This document shows positions 30,367-41,876 of a DNA stretch of 64,000 nucleotides, piece after piece. The position numbers and the translations under genes are program-made. Every line of letters begins with the position of its first letter. Within the stretch, counting starts at the first letter, position 1. The notes under the pieces were generated by a model. It did not search any database. It saw only the letters and a list, made by a program, of their open reading frames with translations, and was not told the origin of the DNA. The stretch spans positions 183,366 to 247,365 of the forward strand of contig MU277691.1 in NCBI GenBank assembly GCA_022385805.1, written 5' to 3'. This DNA comes from Pilatotrama ljubarskyi. Taxonomy: Eukaryota; Basidiomycota; Agaricomycetes; Polyporales; Polyporaceae.

Positions 30367-33178
30367 CTAGCTGCACCACACCGCAACCTGCCCATCCGCG
30401 CCCGCACTGACGAGCCACGGCTGGCGGGGCACCCAGCGCACGCTGAACACGCCGAGGCCGTCGCGGACGGCGTGCCCGCGCAGGATCTTGAGCGGCACGA
30501 TGAGCGGGTTCGTCATCAGGTCGTTGTACACGCGCGCGTGGAACACCTGGATCGAGCCGTCGTCCGACGAGGACGCGAACAGCGGGTACGTCGGGTGGAA
30601 CGCGACGGAGCGGAGCGCGCGCGCGTGGTACCTGAGGGAGTGGGGTGCAGGGGCGTGTCAGCATGACTTCGTGCGAGTTCGGGTGGGGACCGAGCATGCG
30701 GGGTGAGGTAAGGGACGGGTGCAAAGCACACAATGTACGGCATGAAAAGAGAGGATGGAAGGAATGACGCGAAAACTGGCCCGAACACGAGCGGGAGCGA
30801 ACAAGCAGGGGTTGGCTAGGAGACGCGTTACGTACCGGAGGATCTTGTACGGCTTGTCGCTCAGCTCGAGGTCGAACCAGCACAGTTTGCGGTCGTACCC
30901 GCCGACGATGAGGTGGTCGCCTGAGGGGTGCACGTCCATGGACGAGATCCACCGGATGCCCGGCGTGAGCGTCTTGAGCAGCGTCTGCTCCGCCAGATTG
31001 TACATCCGCACGTAGCGCTGAGTCTGTATCGGGCGGTCAGATGGGCTGTATGAGGAAGAGAGAAGGACGAGTACGTACGGCAACGAAAAAGTGCGGTTTT
31101 GTTGGGTGAAAGAGCACGAGCTGGACGGCGCCTTTGACCTTCTTGAACGGCGCCTGCGAGTGCCTTCTGGACACCTGGTGTATCCAGACGCCGCCTTGGC
31201 CCTCCGCTACGGACACATCTCGGGTAAGGGCCATAGAAGCAATCAACGAAAGAAAACACACGTACACACTGAGGCCACATAGTCGCCTTTGCGATGCCAT
31301 ACGAGCTGCTTGGGAGGCTCGGGGGATGACGGCAGGTTGAGTGTAAGGATGGGGGAGTCGGACGATGACTGTGCTGCAGGAACAGAGTGCCACTTGACAG
31401 GGGAGGGGTTGGCGGGTGGTGGCGGCAGGGTGGCAGGAGCGAGGACGTTCTGTGTTGCGGTGAGTACGGGCCCAGGGAGATTTGGTGGGATGATAAAGTG
31501 CAAGTGGTCCTCGCTGCAGACGTAGGTCAGGAAGGCTGCAGCACAAGAAGAGAAGCATGGAAGGGGGACTTACACCGCGACAACAAAGAAGCTGACGTCC
31601 ATCCTTGGGCACCACTCTACAGCTCCGACCTTGCCCTTGAACTGCCACCTCTTCACCTCCTTGCCCACAATGACCTCCCACAACCTCACGACCCCGCTCT
31701 CGTCGCCGCTGACTACCCAAGCCCCATCCGGGCTCACGCTGATCGCCCGCACGCGCACTTCGTCGTGCGGGACCTGCAAGCTCCTGTACACGGGGAACGG
31801 CCTCAGGCTGCTCGGGCTCGGCAGCTTCGGGATGAGGCTTTCCGGGTCGATCTGGAGCTTCACACGCTGCACGCGCGGTGCGAGATAGAGGTCGAGCTGG
31901 CGGTTGAACCGCTCCTTGATGAAGTTCTCGTACGCGGGCACCAGGCGCAGCGCCGGGTACTTCTGCGGTAGGAACTCGCGCTCGCGGTCCTCCGGGTCCG
32001 TCGCCTCCCATTTGGCGCGCTCTTCGGGCGTGGGGAGGTATTCTTCGGGCGGGTTGTAGGACTCGGCTGTTCCGGGGAGGCGGGGTTTGGGCGCTGGGGG
32101 AGGGGCGGGGCCCGTGGCGGGCTCTTCGTTCCAGATCGCGTAGAACTGGGGTTGGGTGGACGCGGTCTTGGGCTTGTTGGGGAGGATCCGGCCTTGGCGG
32201 ATGGCACGGACGATCTTCATGACCTGGGCAGGGAAGTGAGCACACTAGCGGTCGCTGGTGTCCGCTGTGACGTACCTTCTGCTTCTCCCACTTACTGGGA
32301 ACCCAACGCCGCTTAGGCTCAGGAGCAGCAGATAGTGGCATGACTTCCTCCTTGCCCTTTCCAGTGAACCACTCGACTGTAGGCTCGTAAGGGTCATAGT
32401 TGGCGTCCGGATTCTCATTCTCCTGTAGTCTCCGGATGATGTCCAGCTCCTCTGCGGTTAGAGGCTTGTCCATTTGCATGTTCTTGTCGAACGCAGATGT
32501 CCTGCAAGGAGTCAGTTAAGCGTTCACTCGCAAGGTCAATGAGGAGAACGTACCATGACTCCGGGTCCTCCACTGTCTTGAGGAACTTATCCAGTTCGTC
32601 TCCTCGTGCAGGACGGAGGACCTTCTTGCCATTAATATCGTAGCCTACATGGGGTAGATCGTCGTACCAGTGCATGGGGATGTTCCCGACGCGGTTAGGT
32701 GTCTGTCAGGGTTTACAAGCATGTTAACAAGTCGCAGCAGTGAGGTATAGCGCGGAGGGAGCAGCCGTACGTCTTCCGTAGACGAGTCCGAGTCGTAGTC
32801 AGGCTCAATCTCGGGGTACACGCGTTTGGGCTGGCCAGTAATGTCAGATATGACGGTCTTTGGTTTTGGCCACGGGCGGAGGGAATCATCGGAGGCGTCC
32901 GATTCGTCTTCCTCTCCGCCCACTCCGTCTTCATCCTCCGAGTCGTCTTCTTCATTTTCGTCCCCCTCTTCATCTTCTGTATCACTCCTCTCATCAATCT
33001 CGGGGAAGTCTTCGACCTCGCCATCGTCCGACTCATCCCCTCCCTCCTCCCCTTCGTCCTCGCTGCCCATCTCCAGTCCGACCTCTTGCGGGAACGCGGA
33101 GGGCTGCGGTGTCGGCGCTTCCTCCTCTGGCGCGGCCTTCCGCTTTTTCAAAACTTTCTTCGCCTCTGATGCAGCCAT
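30367..33178 (-). CDS. ERB1: Ribosome biogenesis protein ERB1/BOP1
   Basis: WD40 protein of the PeBoW/Nop7-Erb1-Ytm1 complex, required for 27S pre-rRNA processing and 60S assembly in the nucleolus. Eight exons: 33178-32771, 32702-32554, 32501-32276, 32223-31574, 31513-31266, 31206-31079, 31023-30836, 30631-30367; 753 aa, near the family length. The N-terminus is Lys-rich, then strongly acidic (residues about 35-95). The BOP1NT domain follows ([40 protein letters not shown]-type helix [13 protein letters not shown]). WD40 repeats fill the C-terminal half ([76 protein letters not shown]). The acceptor of exon 6 could also be 10 nt upstream without changing frame. It shares a 237-nt divergent promoter with ARP4. 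Confidence 0.95.
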
Positions 33179-33415
33179 AAGAGATAAAAAGAGTGAGCTG
33201 GGGCGAGATCAAAGAACACTTGGAGCAGAGGCGAGACGGTGCAAGTACAGTGCAGTCCGAAAACGGGCGCCTAGGAAATTTCCTGTGTGTGTGACAGCAC
33301 GTGCCACCTTCCCCAGATCGAATCGGGTGCGCGCTCGCGTTGGACTCTGGAGAGTGCAGCAAAGCTCGGACGCGTTTCTGTCCAAGCCACCCGCTATCGC
33401 TCGCGACTCTCTATC
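33179..33415. promoter_or_regulatory. Bidirectional promoter ERB1 / ARP4
   Basis: Only 237 nt separate the divergent start codons, so both promoters must overlap. The sequence is not TATA-rich; a CACGTGCC motif lies near 33299. Shared expression of a ribosome-assembly and a chromatin gene is an inference. Confidence 0.6.
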
Positions 33416-35238
33416 ATGGTCAACTACGGCGGAGGTGCGCACAGCAGACTCCGTGCTCGAATGAATACCGAACTTACCTAGCATTGCAGACGAGGTTTCC
33501 GCCCTCGTGCTCGACATCGGGTCTTCCTCCCTGCGCGCGGGGTATGCGGGTGACGATGCGCCGAAGGCCATCGTGCCCACCGCGTTCGGCTACATCGAGG
33601 AACCGGTCTCTTCGAACGGGGATGTCACCATGGGTGAGGCTGGGGCACCCGAAGGCGAGCAGCCGCAGCCAGCCAAACCCAAGGTCAAGCTCTTTATCGG
33701 GCAGAACGGACCATCGCTGTGGCGGAGCGGGATGCAAGTCGGGAACCCTATGCACGATGGCCTGAGTGTGTCCCTTCTACTCCTGTCCCATCTTCATGAG
33801 CTCATGATTATACCGACAGTCCAGAACTTTGACTCCGTACCCCCGCTCATCAACCATGCGTTCAAGGAGGTCATGCGCTGTGAACCCGCTGAGCACCCAG
33901 TACTTGTGACCGAAGCCCCGTGGAATACGCCGGCAAACAGGGAGCGGATGGCCGAGATCATGTTCGAGGAGTTCCAAGTCCCGGCGTTCTACATCGCGAA
34001 CACCGGTGTGCTGAATGCGTCAGTATCCTGACCGCAACGCTTTAGCCTGTACTGACAAGGTCTGCATGTAGCTTCGCTGCCGGGAAAGGGTCAGCACTTG
34101 TGATAGACATTGGCCAGTCAACAGCCAGTGTCACGCCTGTCGTGGACGGCTTCGTTCTGAGGAAAGGTACATACACGCACTTCATTTGAACACGGAACGC
34201 ATGGATTCACGATTTCGTCAGGACTGACGCACTGCGCTCTTCCCCAACTCGTGCACGCGCACGCAAAGCATATGCTCACAAACCCTACCTCAACACGACC
34301 AGCAATCCAACTCATACCTCATCAGCTCATTGCGAGCAAAATGGTGAGGGCCAGTCTCCTAACTCGTCGGGTGTATATTGAGTGTAATTGCTGGTTATAG
34401 CCAGTGGACACGGGTGTCCCGCCTAAGTTCACACTGCGCGAGGACCGAGTGGCCGGTACGACAGAAACGTGGCGTGCATGGGCGGAGGCGCACGAAGTGG
34501 ACGAGTGGATCCAGAGCGTCGCAGGCGTGCTGCCACAAGGGTGGAATGAACAGTATGCTGCCGTGCGTGCTCTTCTCCATGAACGATGCTGATCAGAGGA
34601 CAGGGCGGCGAACCAGCAAGGCCCCAGACACTACGAGTTCCCTACCGGAGCCAACTACTACTTCAGCGGCGTGGAGCGCTACGCTGTCGGCGAGCAGTTC
34701 TTCACGCACTCTCCACAACTCGTCGTAAGTGCTCTTCCGTCACACCTTATCTCTGCACAGTAGTTCACGATAGGCGGGAACAACAGGCCTCAAACCCCAA
34801 CCTCCCGAAAACCATGCCTGCCCTGATCATGAACTCGATCCAGTCCTGCGATCCCGACCTCCGGCAGGTGCTGATGGGCAACGTCGTCCTCACCGGCGGC
34901 GGCAGCTTCTTCTCCGGCTTCGCGGATCGTCTCGCATCCGAGCTGACCAGGCAGTTCCCCGTGGTGAGTAGCCTGAGTGAGGAGCTGAACTTAGGCCACA
35001 GCTAATCACTTGCGCGCTACAGGTCAAAGTCCATGCTCCGGGCAACCCGACGGAGAGGAGGTACGGCGGCTGGCTCGGCGGGAGCATCCTCGCGAGCCTT
35101 GGTACGTTCCACCAACTCTGGATCAGCAAGGAAGAGTGGCAGGTACGTGCTTGCATTCAGGCGGGTCCTCTTGTCAGATCACCTCATTGCATTCTGCAGG
35201 AACACGGCAAAGCTATCGTCGGGCAGCGGTGTAAATGA
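33416..35238 (+). CDS. ARP4: Actin-related protein 4 (NuA4/INO80/SWR1 subunit)
   Basis: Nuclear actin-related protein of the Arp4/BAF53 class, part of NuA4, SWR1 and INO80 chromatin complexes. Ten exons: 33416-33434, 33490-33765, 33820-34018, 34072-34166, 34222-34343, 34401-34562, 34599-34724, 34787-34963, 35023-35142, 35200-35238; 444 aa. The N-terminus [18 protein letters not shown] is typical of Arp4, and the actin fold is clear: [77 protein letters not shown], and the C-terminal [19 protein letters not shown]. The intron at 34563-34598 is only 36 nt in this model; an alternative donor a few bases earlier would need a different acceptor, so that join is the least certain. Family call is firm. 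Confidence 0.94.
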
Positions 35239-36131
35239 CGATGGTCTCGCTCTATCTGTACGAGGATGTTGTATTATTTTGCTGCTCAATACGTTCTGCG
35301 TGTGGGCACCAGTGACGTAGCCCGAGCATATTCACGGTAGACTTCTGAGGACGCGCGCGCACGATTATATTCGGTCGGATGTACAAGGAACAAACGCAAC
35401 GTGAACGTGCTGTTGCAGGCAGGACAGTCCCGGGCGACACGAGGCGGAGGGCTCCCGCCCCCGCACCCATTTCGTGCGCATACACCGCGACCGCCTGCTC
35501 CTATTCTACAGCGTCTCGACCTGGGGAAGCGCTGCTTCCCTACGCCGTCCCGACACCTCTGCACAAACAAACCATGCCGCCGAGGCCGACACAACTCGGA
35601 AACCTACGGACCCTGCGCGCATCGCAAACCGCGCGGCACTCCCAGCGGAAGGGAGGCCGCGAGACCACGGGCCGCCGGTTCGCTCGCGCCGTCCCATTTT
35701 CTGACCACCCACACAGCGGGGTCGGACTCGGGGAGGGCGAGCGATGGACGGGGAGGCGGAGAGGGGAGGGAAGAGGAGTGAGTGAAGTGAAAGGGGGTGA
35801 AAGGAGAAACCAGGACCAATCAAGGGAGTTTAGGGAGTGAAGGGGATAACGGGCACTACGCCAATCGGGGGGATACGAGCTGCAAGCTGGCTTGTCTACT
35901 GTCCGGTCTGGCATACGCACGCTCTTAAATACGACGCTGGCAAGGCGAAAGGAAGGTGGAAAGTGGGGAGGAGAGGGAAACCGGCAACATCAAGGGGAGT
36001 CTATCGTACAACTTCATCACGGGTCTCTGTCCGTCGGGGGAGGAAGGGCTCGTCGAGGCGAGAAGGGAGCGGTGCAGGGCCGAATGGTATCGTGGACGGG
36101 GCGTGGGCTACATCAGGCTGGCGTTGCAGCT
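35239..36131. other. Convergent intergenic spacer
   Basis: About 0.9 kb between two convergent stops. The plus strand is purine-rich from 35650 to 36080 (GGGGAGGGAAGAGG-like), i.e. pyrimidine-rich in the minus-strand transcript, consistent with a long 3' UTR. No gene recognised. Confidence 0.5.
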
Positions 36132-37589
36132 TTAGAACGCCTCGACCATCTCCCGACGCTCGCGCGCGTGCTCGAGAAGCGCGCCCACAGCCTTGCGCCG
36201 GCTGCGCGTCGCGAAGTTCTTGGGCACGAGCTCCTCGTTGTTGGATGGCGGCCCGCGAGGCTGGCGCACAGGCGTGCTTACGAGCCGCTGCACGACGAGC
36301 TGCGAGTCCTGGGGGACGACGACGTTGATGGTGGGCACAGCACGGCCGAGCCCAAGTCCCTCGTACAGCTTCTTGGCAGCCTCCTCGCGAGGCGAGAGCG
36401 GCACATCGCCGGAGGCGGCTGAGTGAGGCGTGCTCGGAGACGAGTTGGACTTCGAGGACAGTGAGCTGTCGTCCCCGTCGGCGCCGTCGACCTCCACAGC
36501 GACAGCAGAGACGGCGGGCTGAGAGGTCTCAGCGGTGAAGTGGAGAGGTTGAGGACGAGCCTTGATGGAGGCAACACCAGGAGGGGGCGAAACACGCTCT
36601 CCCGGAGGAGGGGTCACCTTGACGGAAGGAGAGGAGGCAGCCCGGTTGCCGTTGAGAACAGAGTTGTTGCCGGGTGCACGCCTCCAGGAGATGGCAGCGT
36701 CCGACTTGGACGGGGCGTTGGCACCGTTAGCACCACCCCCGAGCGACGTGCCTCCGCTGATGACTGTGGTATAGTTGGGGGTCGCGGGAGGACGCGCGCC
36801 CACGGAGAAGTCATCCTCGTAGTCATAGTTGGCTGAGGGCATCCGACTGCCAAACTTGCCGTTGATAGCAGCCGTCATGGGGACCTGCTCCTCCGCGACA
36901 CCGAGCATCGACCGAAGCTGGTCGGCCTGGTTGGCGCGACGCATCTGGGCTTGCGCAGAGACGGACCGAAGGTCGAACGACGTGTTCATAGGACCAGCGG
37001 TGGAGGGAACCGCGTACGAAGCGGCGCGCCTATTGCCTTGTTGGGCCTGTCTCTGGCGCTGCTGAGCAGCGTGAGCCTGGGCGAGCAGCTCAGCCTGGTA
37101 CTGCTGAGCCTGCACGGCCTGCAGCGACGCGTCAGATGTCATGCTGCGGACATGACAGCCACCATCACGCACCTGCATCCGAGCGAGCTCCATCTGCATC
37201 AGCTGGAGCTGGACTTGCTGGAGCTGGTTTTGAGCCATCGCGGGGGACATGAGCGGGTTGAAGGGCATGCCGCCGCTCATGTTCATGGCGTGCTGCTGTT
37301 GCTGCTGCTGGAAGCGGTTCGGGATGCCGTCGACAGCAGCGGTGAGCGGGGCCTGGCGAGATCGGCCGTTCTGGATGTACAGGTTGTGAGACATCATGTT
37401 CGAGAGCTCATCTTCTTCCTCCGGGGGGTAGAAGTTGTCCTCTTGGTTGGGGGTGATGATGCGAGGAATGTTGAAGGTGCCGGTAGGAGCTGCAGTATGC
37501 GGGACAGGACCCGAGGCGGAACGGACACCGCCGGTACGAAGGCCGGCGAGAAGAGACGCGCGGGGGTTGGGAGCAGGAGTGGCAGCCAT
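36132..37589 (-). CDS. Conserved-looking low-complexity protein with an in-frame 54-nt intron
   Basis: Two exons, 37589-37173 and 37118-36132; 467 aa. The segment 37172-37119 is 54 nt, stop-free and divisible by three, so it can be read through. It has perfect intron features on the minus strand: GTGCGT donor after CAG, a CTGAC branch site and CTGCAG acceptor. Without it the Gln-rich helix runs on smoothly from LARMQ to AVQAQQYQAELLAQAHAAQ. The N-terminus (MAATPAPNPRASLLAGLRTG) precedes an acidic patch (PPEEEDELSNMMSHN), poly-Gln, a disordered Ser/Pro region, and a basic helical C-terminus (NFATRSRRKAVGALLEHARE). No catalytic domain is visible. The Gln-rich helices and disorder suggest an RNA- or signalling-related adaptor, but that is a guess. 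Confidence 0.78.
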   Translation of the reverse strand: MAATPAPNPRASLLAGLRTGGVRSASGPVPHTAAPTGTFNIPRIITPNQEDNFYPPEEEDELSNMMSHNLYIQNGRSRQAPLTAAVDGIPNRFQQQQQQHAMNMSGGMPFNPLMSPAMAQNQLQQVQLQLMQMELARMQVRDGGCHVRSMTSDASLQAVQAQQYQAELLAQAHAAQQRQRQAQQGNRRAASYAVPSTAGPMNTSFDLRSVSAQAQMRRANQADQLRSMLGVAEEQVPMTAAINGKFGSRMPSANYDYEDDFSVGARPPATPNYTTVISGGTSLGGGANGANAPSKSDAAISWRRAPGNNSVLNGNRAASSPSVKVTPPPGERVSPPPGVASIKARPQPLHFTAETSQPAVSAVAVEVDGADGDDSSLSSKSNSSPSTPHSAASGDVPLSPREEAAKKLYEGLGLGRAVPTINVVVPQDSQLVVQRLVSTPVRQPRGPPSNNEELVPKNFATRSRRKAVGALLEHARERREMVEAF

Positions 37590-38413
37590 TTCGTGTCTTG
37601 GGTGGGGTTGTGAGTGGTTGGTGATCCGGTTTGAGAATGGAGAGTCGAGCGTTGGAGGCGGGAAAGAACGAGGAACAAGTACACCTGGAGAGGTTGGATA
37701 CAGGCACGACCTGTCAGGGCGTGCGTGATTGGAGGTATCCTGACCAATTTTCTTACCTGGTCAAGGCTGAAGGGTCGGTCTTGAGCTGGAAGGGGGCGGT
37801 AGGATGGACACGTCTATCTCTCTCTCCCGAGGGTTGCGGTTGTGGGCGATGCGGGGTGCAAGAATTGCAGGAGTGCTGCGATGCGAGAAGTGAAGAGCCG
37901 GGCGGGCGATTAGAGTGGTTTGGCCGGTGAAAGAAGATGGCGCGTATGTAAAGGTAGAGAGATATATATCCTAAAAGTTGAAGACAGAGAGAGAGAGACG
38001 GAGAGACAGAGACAAACGGAAAAGAGGGCCACCGAAGAGGTCTGAGAGAGAGAGAGACGACAAATATCCTCCGCCCGCACAGGCGCCCCAGCTATCGCCA
38101 TCGCATCCCGGACCCCCGACACCCCTGCCCCAATCACTCGCTCTTCCGCTTCACGCAGCCTCGAAGGCAAATACAGCACAAGCCATTGCAGATGCAAACG
38201 ACTGCTACAATACAGGTCAGTCTGCTCCTCCAATAAACTCCTCGACATCCTCTGCTCTCGCCGAGCGAGGCCTCTCCTCCAGGACCCCGTCCGGAACGTG
38301 GACCTGTCGAAACAATAGGACGCGCAGGTGACTAGCCACTGCTGGCATATCGGCTCCAATCGCTCCCCACGGCTTTTGTATCCGACGTGCCTCGGAGGCT
38401 GAACGCGACGGGC
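37590..38413. other. Promoter/5' leader region of the low-complexity gene; TRS20 3' flank
   Basis: About 0.8 kb between two minus-strand genes. In minus-strand orientation, 38065-37980 is a CT microsatellite, upstream of a probable long 5' leader. No exon was recognised. Confidence 0.5.
37979..38062. repeat. GA/CT microsatellite
   Basis: The plus strand is almost entirely purine here, with runs of GAGAGAGAGAC and AGAGAGAGAGACGAC (near 37987 and 38045). It lies about 400 nt upstream of the minus-strand start at 37589, where a CT tract would be expected to act as promoter or leader sequence. Confidence 0.75.
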
Positions 38414-39146
38414 CTACAGGTGTTTCTTCGCACTAGCCCGCACGCGAGCGTCGAAGACCGCGCTCCGGATGGGCGTATGCGCCGTGTGGAACGGATTCAG
38501 CATCGTCTGGTAGGTGCGTCCATGACCGTGACCTCCGGACACCCCGGCGAGGAGGCGGTACTGCTCACCTTGACGTACAGCTCCCAGACATCATTGAAGA
38601 ACGCCTTGATGCCGTCGTCGTTACGCGACTCGTGCAACAGCACGAACTTCATATCTAACACAACAGATGCCTGTTCAGCTCACAGCTCTCCGCAGGCAGG
38701 TCCAGGACGCATACTTCCGGGAGTGACGAAGGCCGAGACCGTCCACTCGTTGAACTTGTCTACGGACTTCAGATACCTGCAGCAAGCCAATAAAGGAACC
38801 GAAATGAGGCGAGCAAGACAAAGGATTTCGCGGGGCGCACGAACATGACGTTGTCTTTGCGCATCACCTCCTCTATCGCGTCTAGACTCGCGTTTGCTAT
38901 CATCTGAATGACATGTCTATCTTGCCCCCCTCCAATCTTCACGGTTCCCCCCTGCCCGTGTTGTGTTTGTGACGCGCTTGAGGCTCCAGACAAAGCGGTG
39001 AGGGTTCCAGCGAAAGCAGAGGTAGACCAGCTCGGGAGATTAGATGCCAGCGGAGACGAGGTGGATTGCGAGGGCTTCGAGGAATAGTGCGTCAGACTGT
39101 ACAGCGGGGTATCTGAGGGTGACAATAGAAACAGATGGTGGGACAT
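38414..39146 (-). CDS. TRS20: TRAPP complex subunit Trs20/TRAPPC2 (sedlin)
   Basis: Core subunit of the TRAPP vesicle-tethering complexes that activate Ypt1/Rab1 at the ER-Golgi interface. Four exons: 39146-38845, 38776-38715, 38654-38569, 38506-38414; 180 aa. The sedlin fold is clear: [55 protein letters not shown] and the C-terminal signature [20 protein letters not shown]. The N-terminal loop (residues about 25-70) is longer and more Ser/Thr-rich than in human sedlin. The first intron must use an unusual donor, AT|GTTCGT at 38844, because the more obvious GTGCGC four bases on breaks the frame; with it the join reads VM-YLKS as expected. Divergent from the rhomboid gene across 191 nt. Confidence 0.93.
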
Positions 39147-39337
39147 GGCTGCAGCTCAAGTCCCAGCAGCACATCGCAACACACCGCTAAAGTGAAGCAG
39201 TGGTCCGGGTGATCGAGCGATAGCACGTGGCCGAGAGTATTATAGAGGCTCTTGCCCAAAACGGGCATACCTCATTGCGCCGGCTCGGCACAGTGTTGGG
39301 TTAGTGGTCGTACACTGTGTGCCAGACGGTGAACACG
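39147..39337. promoter_or_regulatory. Bidirectional promoter TRS20 / rhomboid protease
   Basis: 191 nt between divergent start codons, the shortest divergent spacer in the window. It includes a TATTATA-like element near 39239 and a CACGTG motif near 39223. Confidence 0.6.
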
Positions 39338-40531
39338 ATGAAGCGGGCCTTGCTTTCTCTCTCTCCTCTCTTCAGGTCGACACCTGCTTGCAATCGGACG
39401 TTCTCCTTTGCTCGTTTCACGCCTCATGGATATTTGTCTATGTCAAGGTCAACACCGACCGCCACACCTTTCATGAGCGGATTGCATGTTCTCCGGACAC
39501 CACTATCGGCATTACCGGGAGAGTCTGTATGGCGATTTGTTGCGAGCAAGATCGCGCAAGCAACGCATAGAAGCGGAGTCGTAAGAGGAGCATCGGGAGG
39601 AGGTCACGGAGGAGGACCACAGGGACCTTTCCAGAGGTTGCGCGCACGAATCAACGCCATCCCGAGCAGCTACATCTTCTGGGGCATCATTGGCCTGAAC
39701 GGGTTGGTCTTTGCATCCTGGCATCTAGCCTATATCAAATATGTGCGTCCCAGTAGCCTCGTAGCAAGCATTCCGAAGCTCACTGCACAAATGACGGATC
39801 TAGCAAAGCACCGGGGACAGTTCGTCCTACGCATGGATGATGCAGAACTTCGTCTCTTCTTCAGAGAACCTGCGGGGTGGCAGATGGTCCGTCGTGCTTA
39901 GCTTCAATATTGTGCGCCCGTAGCTCATGCCGAAGACAGGTGGACGCTTGTGACATGTTGTTTCTCGCATGAAGACACTATGCACCTCTTGTTCAACGGC
40001 TTCACATACTACTTCATGGCACCGTTGGTACTGTCCCTCCTCGGGAATGTAGGCTTCTTGGGCCTCTACCTCGGAGGTACGTCCGGACGTCTTTCAACTT
40101 TGCAGCTCCGACTCCTCAAGAAGATTGCTCACCCGCACTCCGGGATACTCCATAGGCGGTATCGTGTCCAGCCTAGCAGGCATTGCGTGGCGCAACTACA
40201 ACCCCCAGCATTCCCCGAGAGCTGGTTCGCACGGCGCAAGCGGTGCCATATACTCAGTTATCTCGTTCTTCGCGTGTGTCGCGCCGACCGCCACCTTCGC
40301 GCTATTCGGCATCATTCCCCTCCCTGCCTGGGCGTTCGTAACGGGCATCTTCTTGTACGATGGGTACAGCGCCATTAACGACAAGGTGCGTACACGCATT
40401 AACGGCATCGCGGCTAAGCACTGACTGATATATTGTATGCGCAGCGTGTCGGGACAGACACAGCGGGCCATATTGGCGGATTACTTGCTGGCATTGGGTA
40501 CTTCGTCGCGAAGCGCCTCAGGATCTTCTGA
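39338..40531 (+). CDS. PCP1: Mitochondrial rhomboid protease (Pcp1/Rbd1 type)
   Basis: Intramembrane serine protease of the mitochondrial inner membrane, orthologous in pattern to yeast Pcp1 and human PARL, which cleave Mgm1/OPA1-type and PINK1-type substrates. Five exons: 39338-39742, 39804-39886, 39940-40076, 40156-40385, 40445-40531; 313 aa. A basic Ser/Arg-rich presequence covers the first 60 residues. Then come IPSSYIFWGIIGLNGLVFA, the L1-loop region ending ENLRGGRW-WTLV, HLLFNGFTYYFMAP, the catalytic serine in GASGAIYS (near residue 237) and the catalytic histidine in TAGHIGGLLAG (near residue 294). The exon 2-3 join duplicates a Trp and is the least certain. The last residues are basic (AKRLRIF). 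Confidence 0.93.
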
Positions 40532-40769
40532 GAGATCACACCGCTGGGCCCTCGCCTTGTCGTGAGGAGAGCATTGTCCCCACCTACAAAGCACTAACGT
40601 CACTCTGTTCGTGCTGTAGCTACGTCCTCTCGCATATTCGCCGGAAGTGTACCACCACCACTTGTTGGCCAGTTCTGTCCACCATGAGCCCGTGGTACTG
40701 AAGTAAGAGTTGTTATAAATTACTACTACCACGCCATAAATGGCCTGTCGAACGCGTGGAGGTCTTCAC

Positions 40770-41876
40770 TCAAGGCAGAGGATCTTCCGGCCCAATCTCC
40801 TTTACGACGTAGTAGCTGAAGAACAATATCTTGAAGCATAACGCGATCGCCGCGTGCAGGACCGCGAGAAGAATGATGATCAGCCTCACTGGCTTCGCGT
40901 CCGCCTAAAAGCGCACCACCTCTCGAGTGAGCAATACCCCTTGTGTCCAAGACAAGCGGAAAATACGCACCGTGGCAAGAATAGGGTACACGTTCGCAGC
41001 CAAGAACCAGCCGGACATCACGAAGGCGACGCCAACAAGGACCCAACGCACGACCGGGATGGGGATGACGCACAGGAGCTACCCAGACATGTGCCATGTC
41101 AGCGCAGAGCGTCAGCGACGACGACATTACGGAGTAACTCACCGATACCGGGATCCAAATGAACTGGGCGTACCCCCACACCGCAACGGCCTCGACCACG
41201 CTCCACTCGCCAACGCCCATATACCTCAGCGCGAGCCACAACAGGACCGGCACGCCCAAGCCATACGCATACACCAGGCCCACCGCGGTCGAGAGCAGCC
41301 CGAAGTCGTACTCGAGCACAGCAGCGGACGAGTCGGACGGGTGAGAGAGGTACGCAGCGATGGAGGATGCGAGCGAGGAGCACACGAAGAGTGCGAAGAT
41401 GAGCGTAGTGAGCGTCCAGAAGGGGCCGTAGAGGTCGGCGCTGGGCGTTAGGTGCGCGGAGAGGTAGTTCTGCGAGCGTGGAAGGAGGGTTGTGTAGCAG
41501 CGGCGGAGCACCTGTCGATGGATAGGATGCGGAGTAAGACAGAGTTGAAAGGACTGACTACGGCGAAGAAAGGGAGAAGGCGGGCTCACCGTCTTGGTGT
41601 CGACGTCAAAGTATGGTTGATAGTAGTCTAGCGTCCAAAACCCTGCGTTCTTTGACGGACCGTCCGAGATGAATCCTGCGCCAGCGGCTCCTCAGACTCA
41701 GCTCAGTCAAGGACATTCATAGGACACACCTCGTGAAGCATTGGTCCCCTGATTCGTCGCCCTCGCATCAGTGCTCAAGAACGCTGCCAGAGAGACCGAA
41801 TGTTCAGCAACCAGCATGCATTCCGTCTATATAGAGATGTACATTGGAACTGGAGGCCCTCGGGGCCCTCCTGCAT
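40770..41876 (-). CDS. YIPF1: Yip1-domain Golgi membrane protein (YIPF1/YIPF2-like)
   Basis: Five-helix Yip1-domain protein that interacts with Rab GTPases in Golgi membranes. Six exons: 41876-41843, 41783-41730, 41690-41590, 41511-41143, 41078-40971, 40904-40770; 266 aa. The first exon encodes only eleven residues ending GLQFQ; it joins to SFLSTDA, matching the LQFxxF segment of YIPF1/2. Next are FWTLDYYQPYFDVDTKTVLRR (the family hallmark before the membrane part), NPDLYGPFW-like SADLYGPFWTLTTL, and five hydrophobic segments including VEAVAVWGYAQFIWIPVS and VRWVLVGVAFVMSGWFLA. It ends EIGPEDPLP. No alternative upstream in-frame ATG exists before a stop. Rab partner unknown. Confidence 0.92.
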
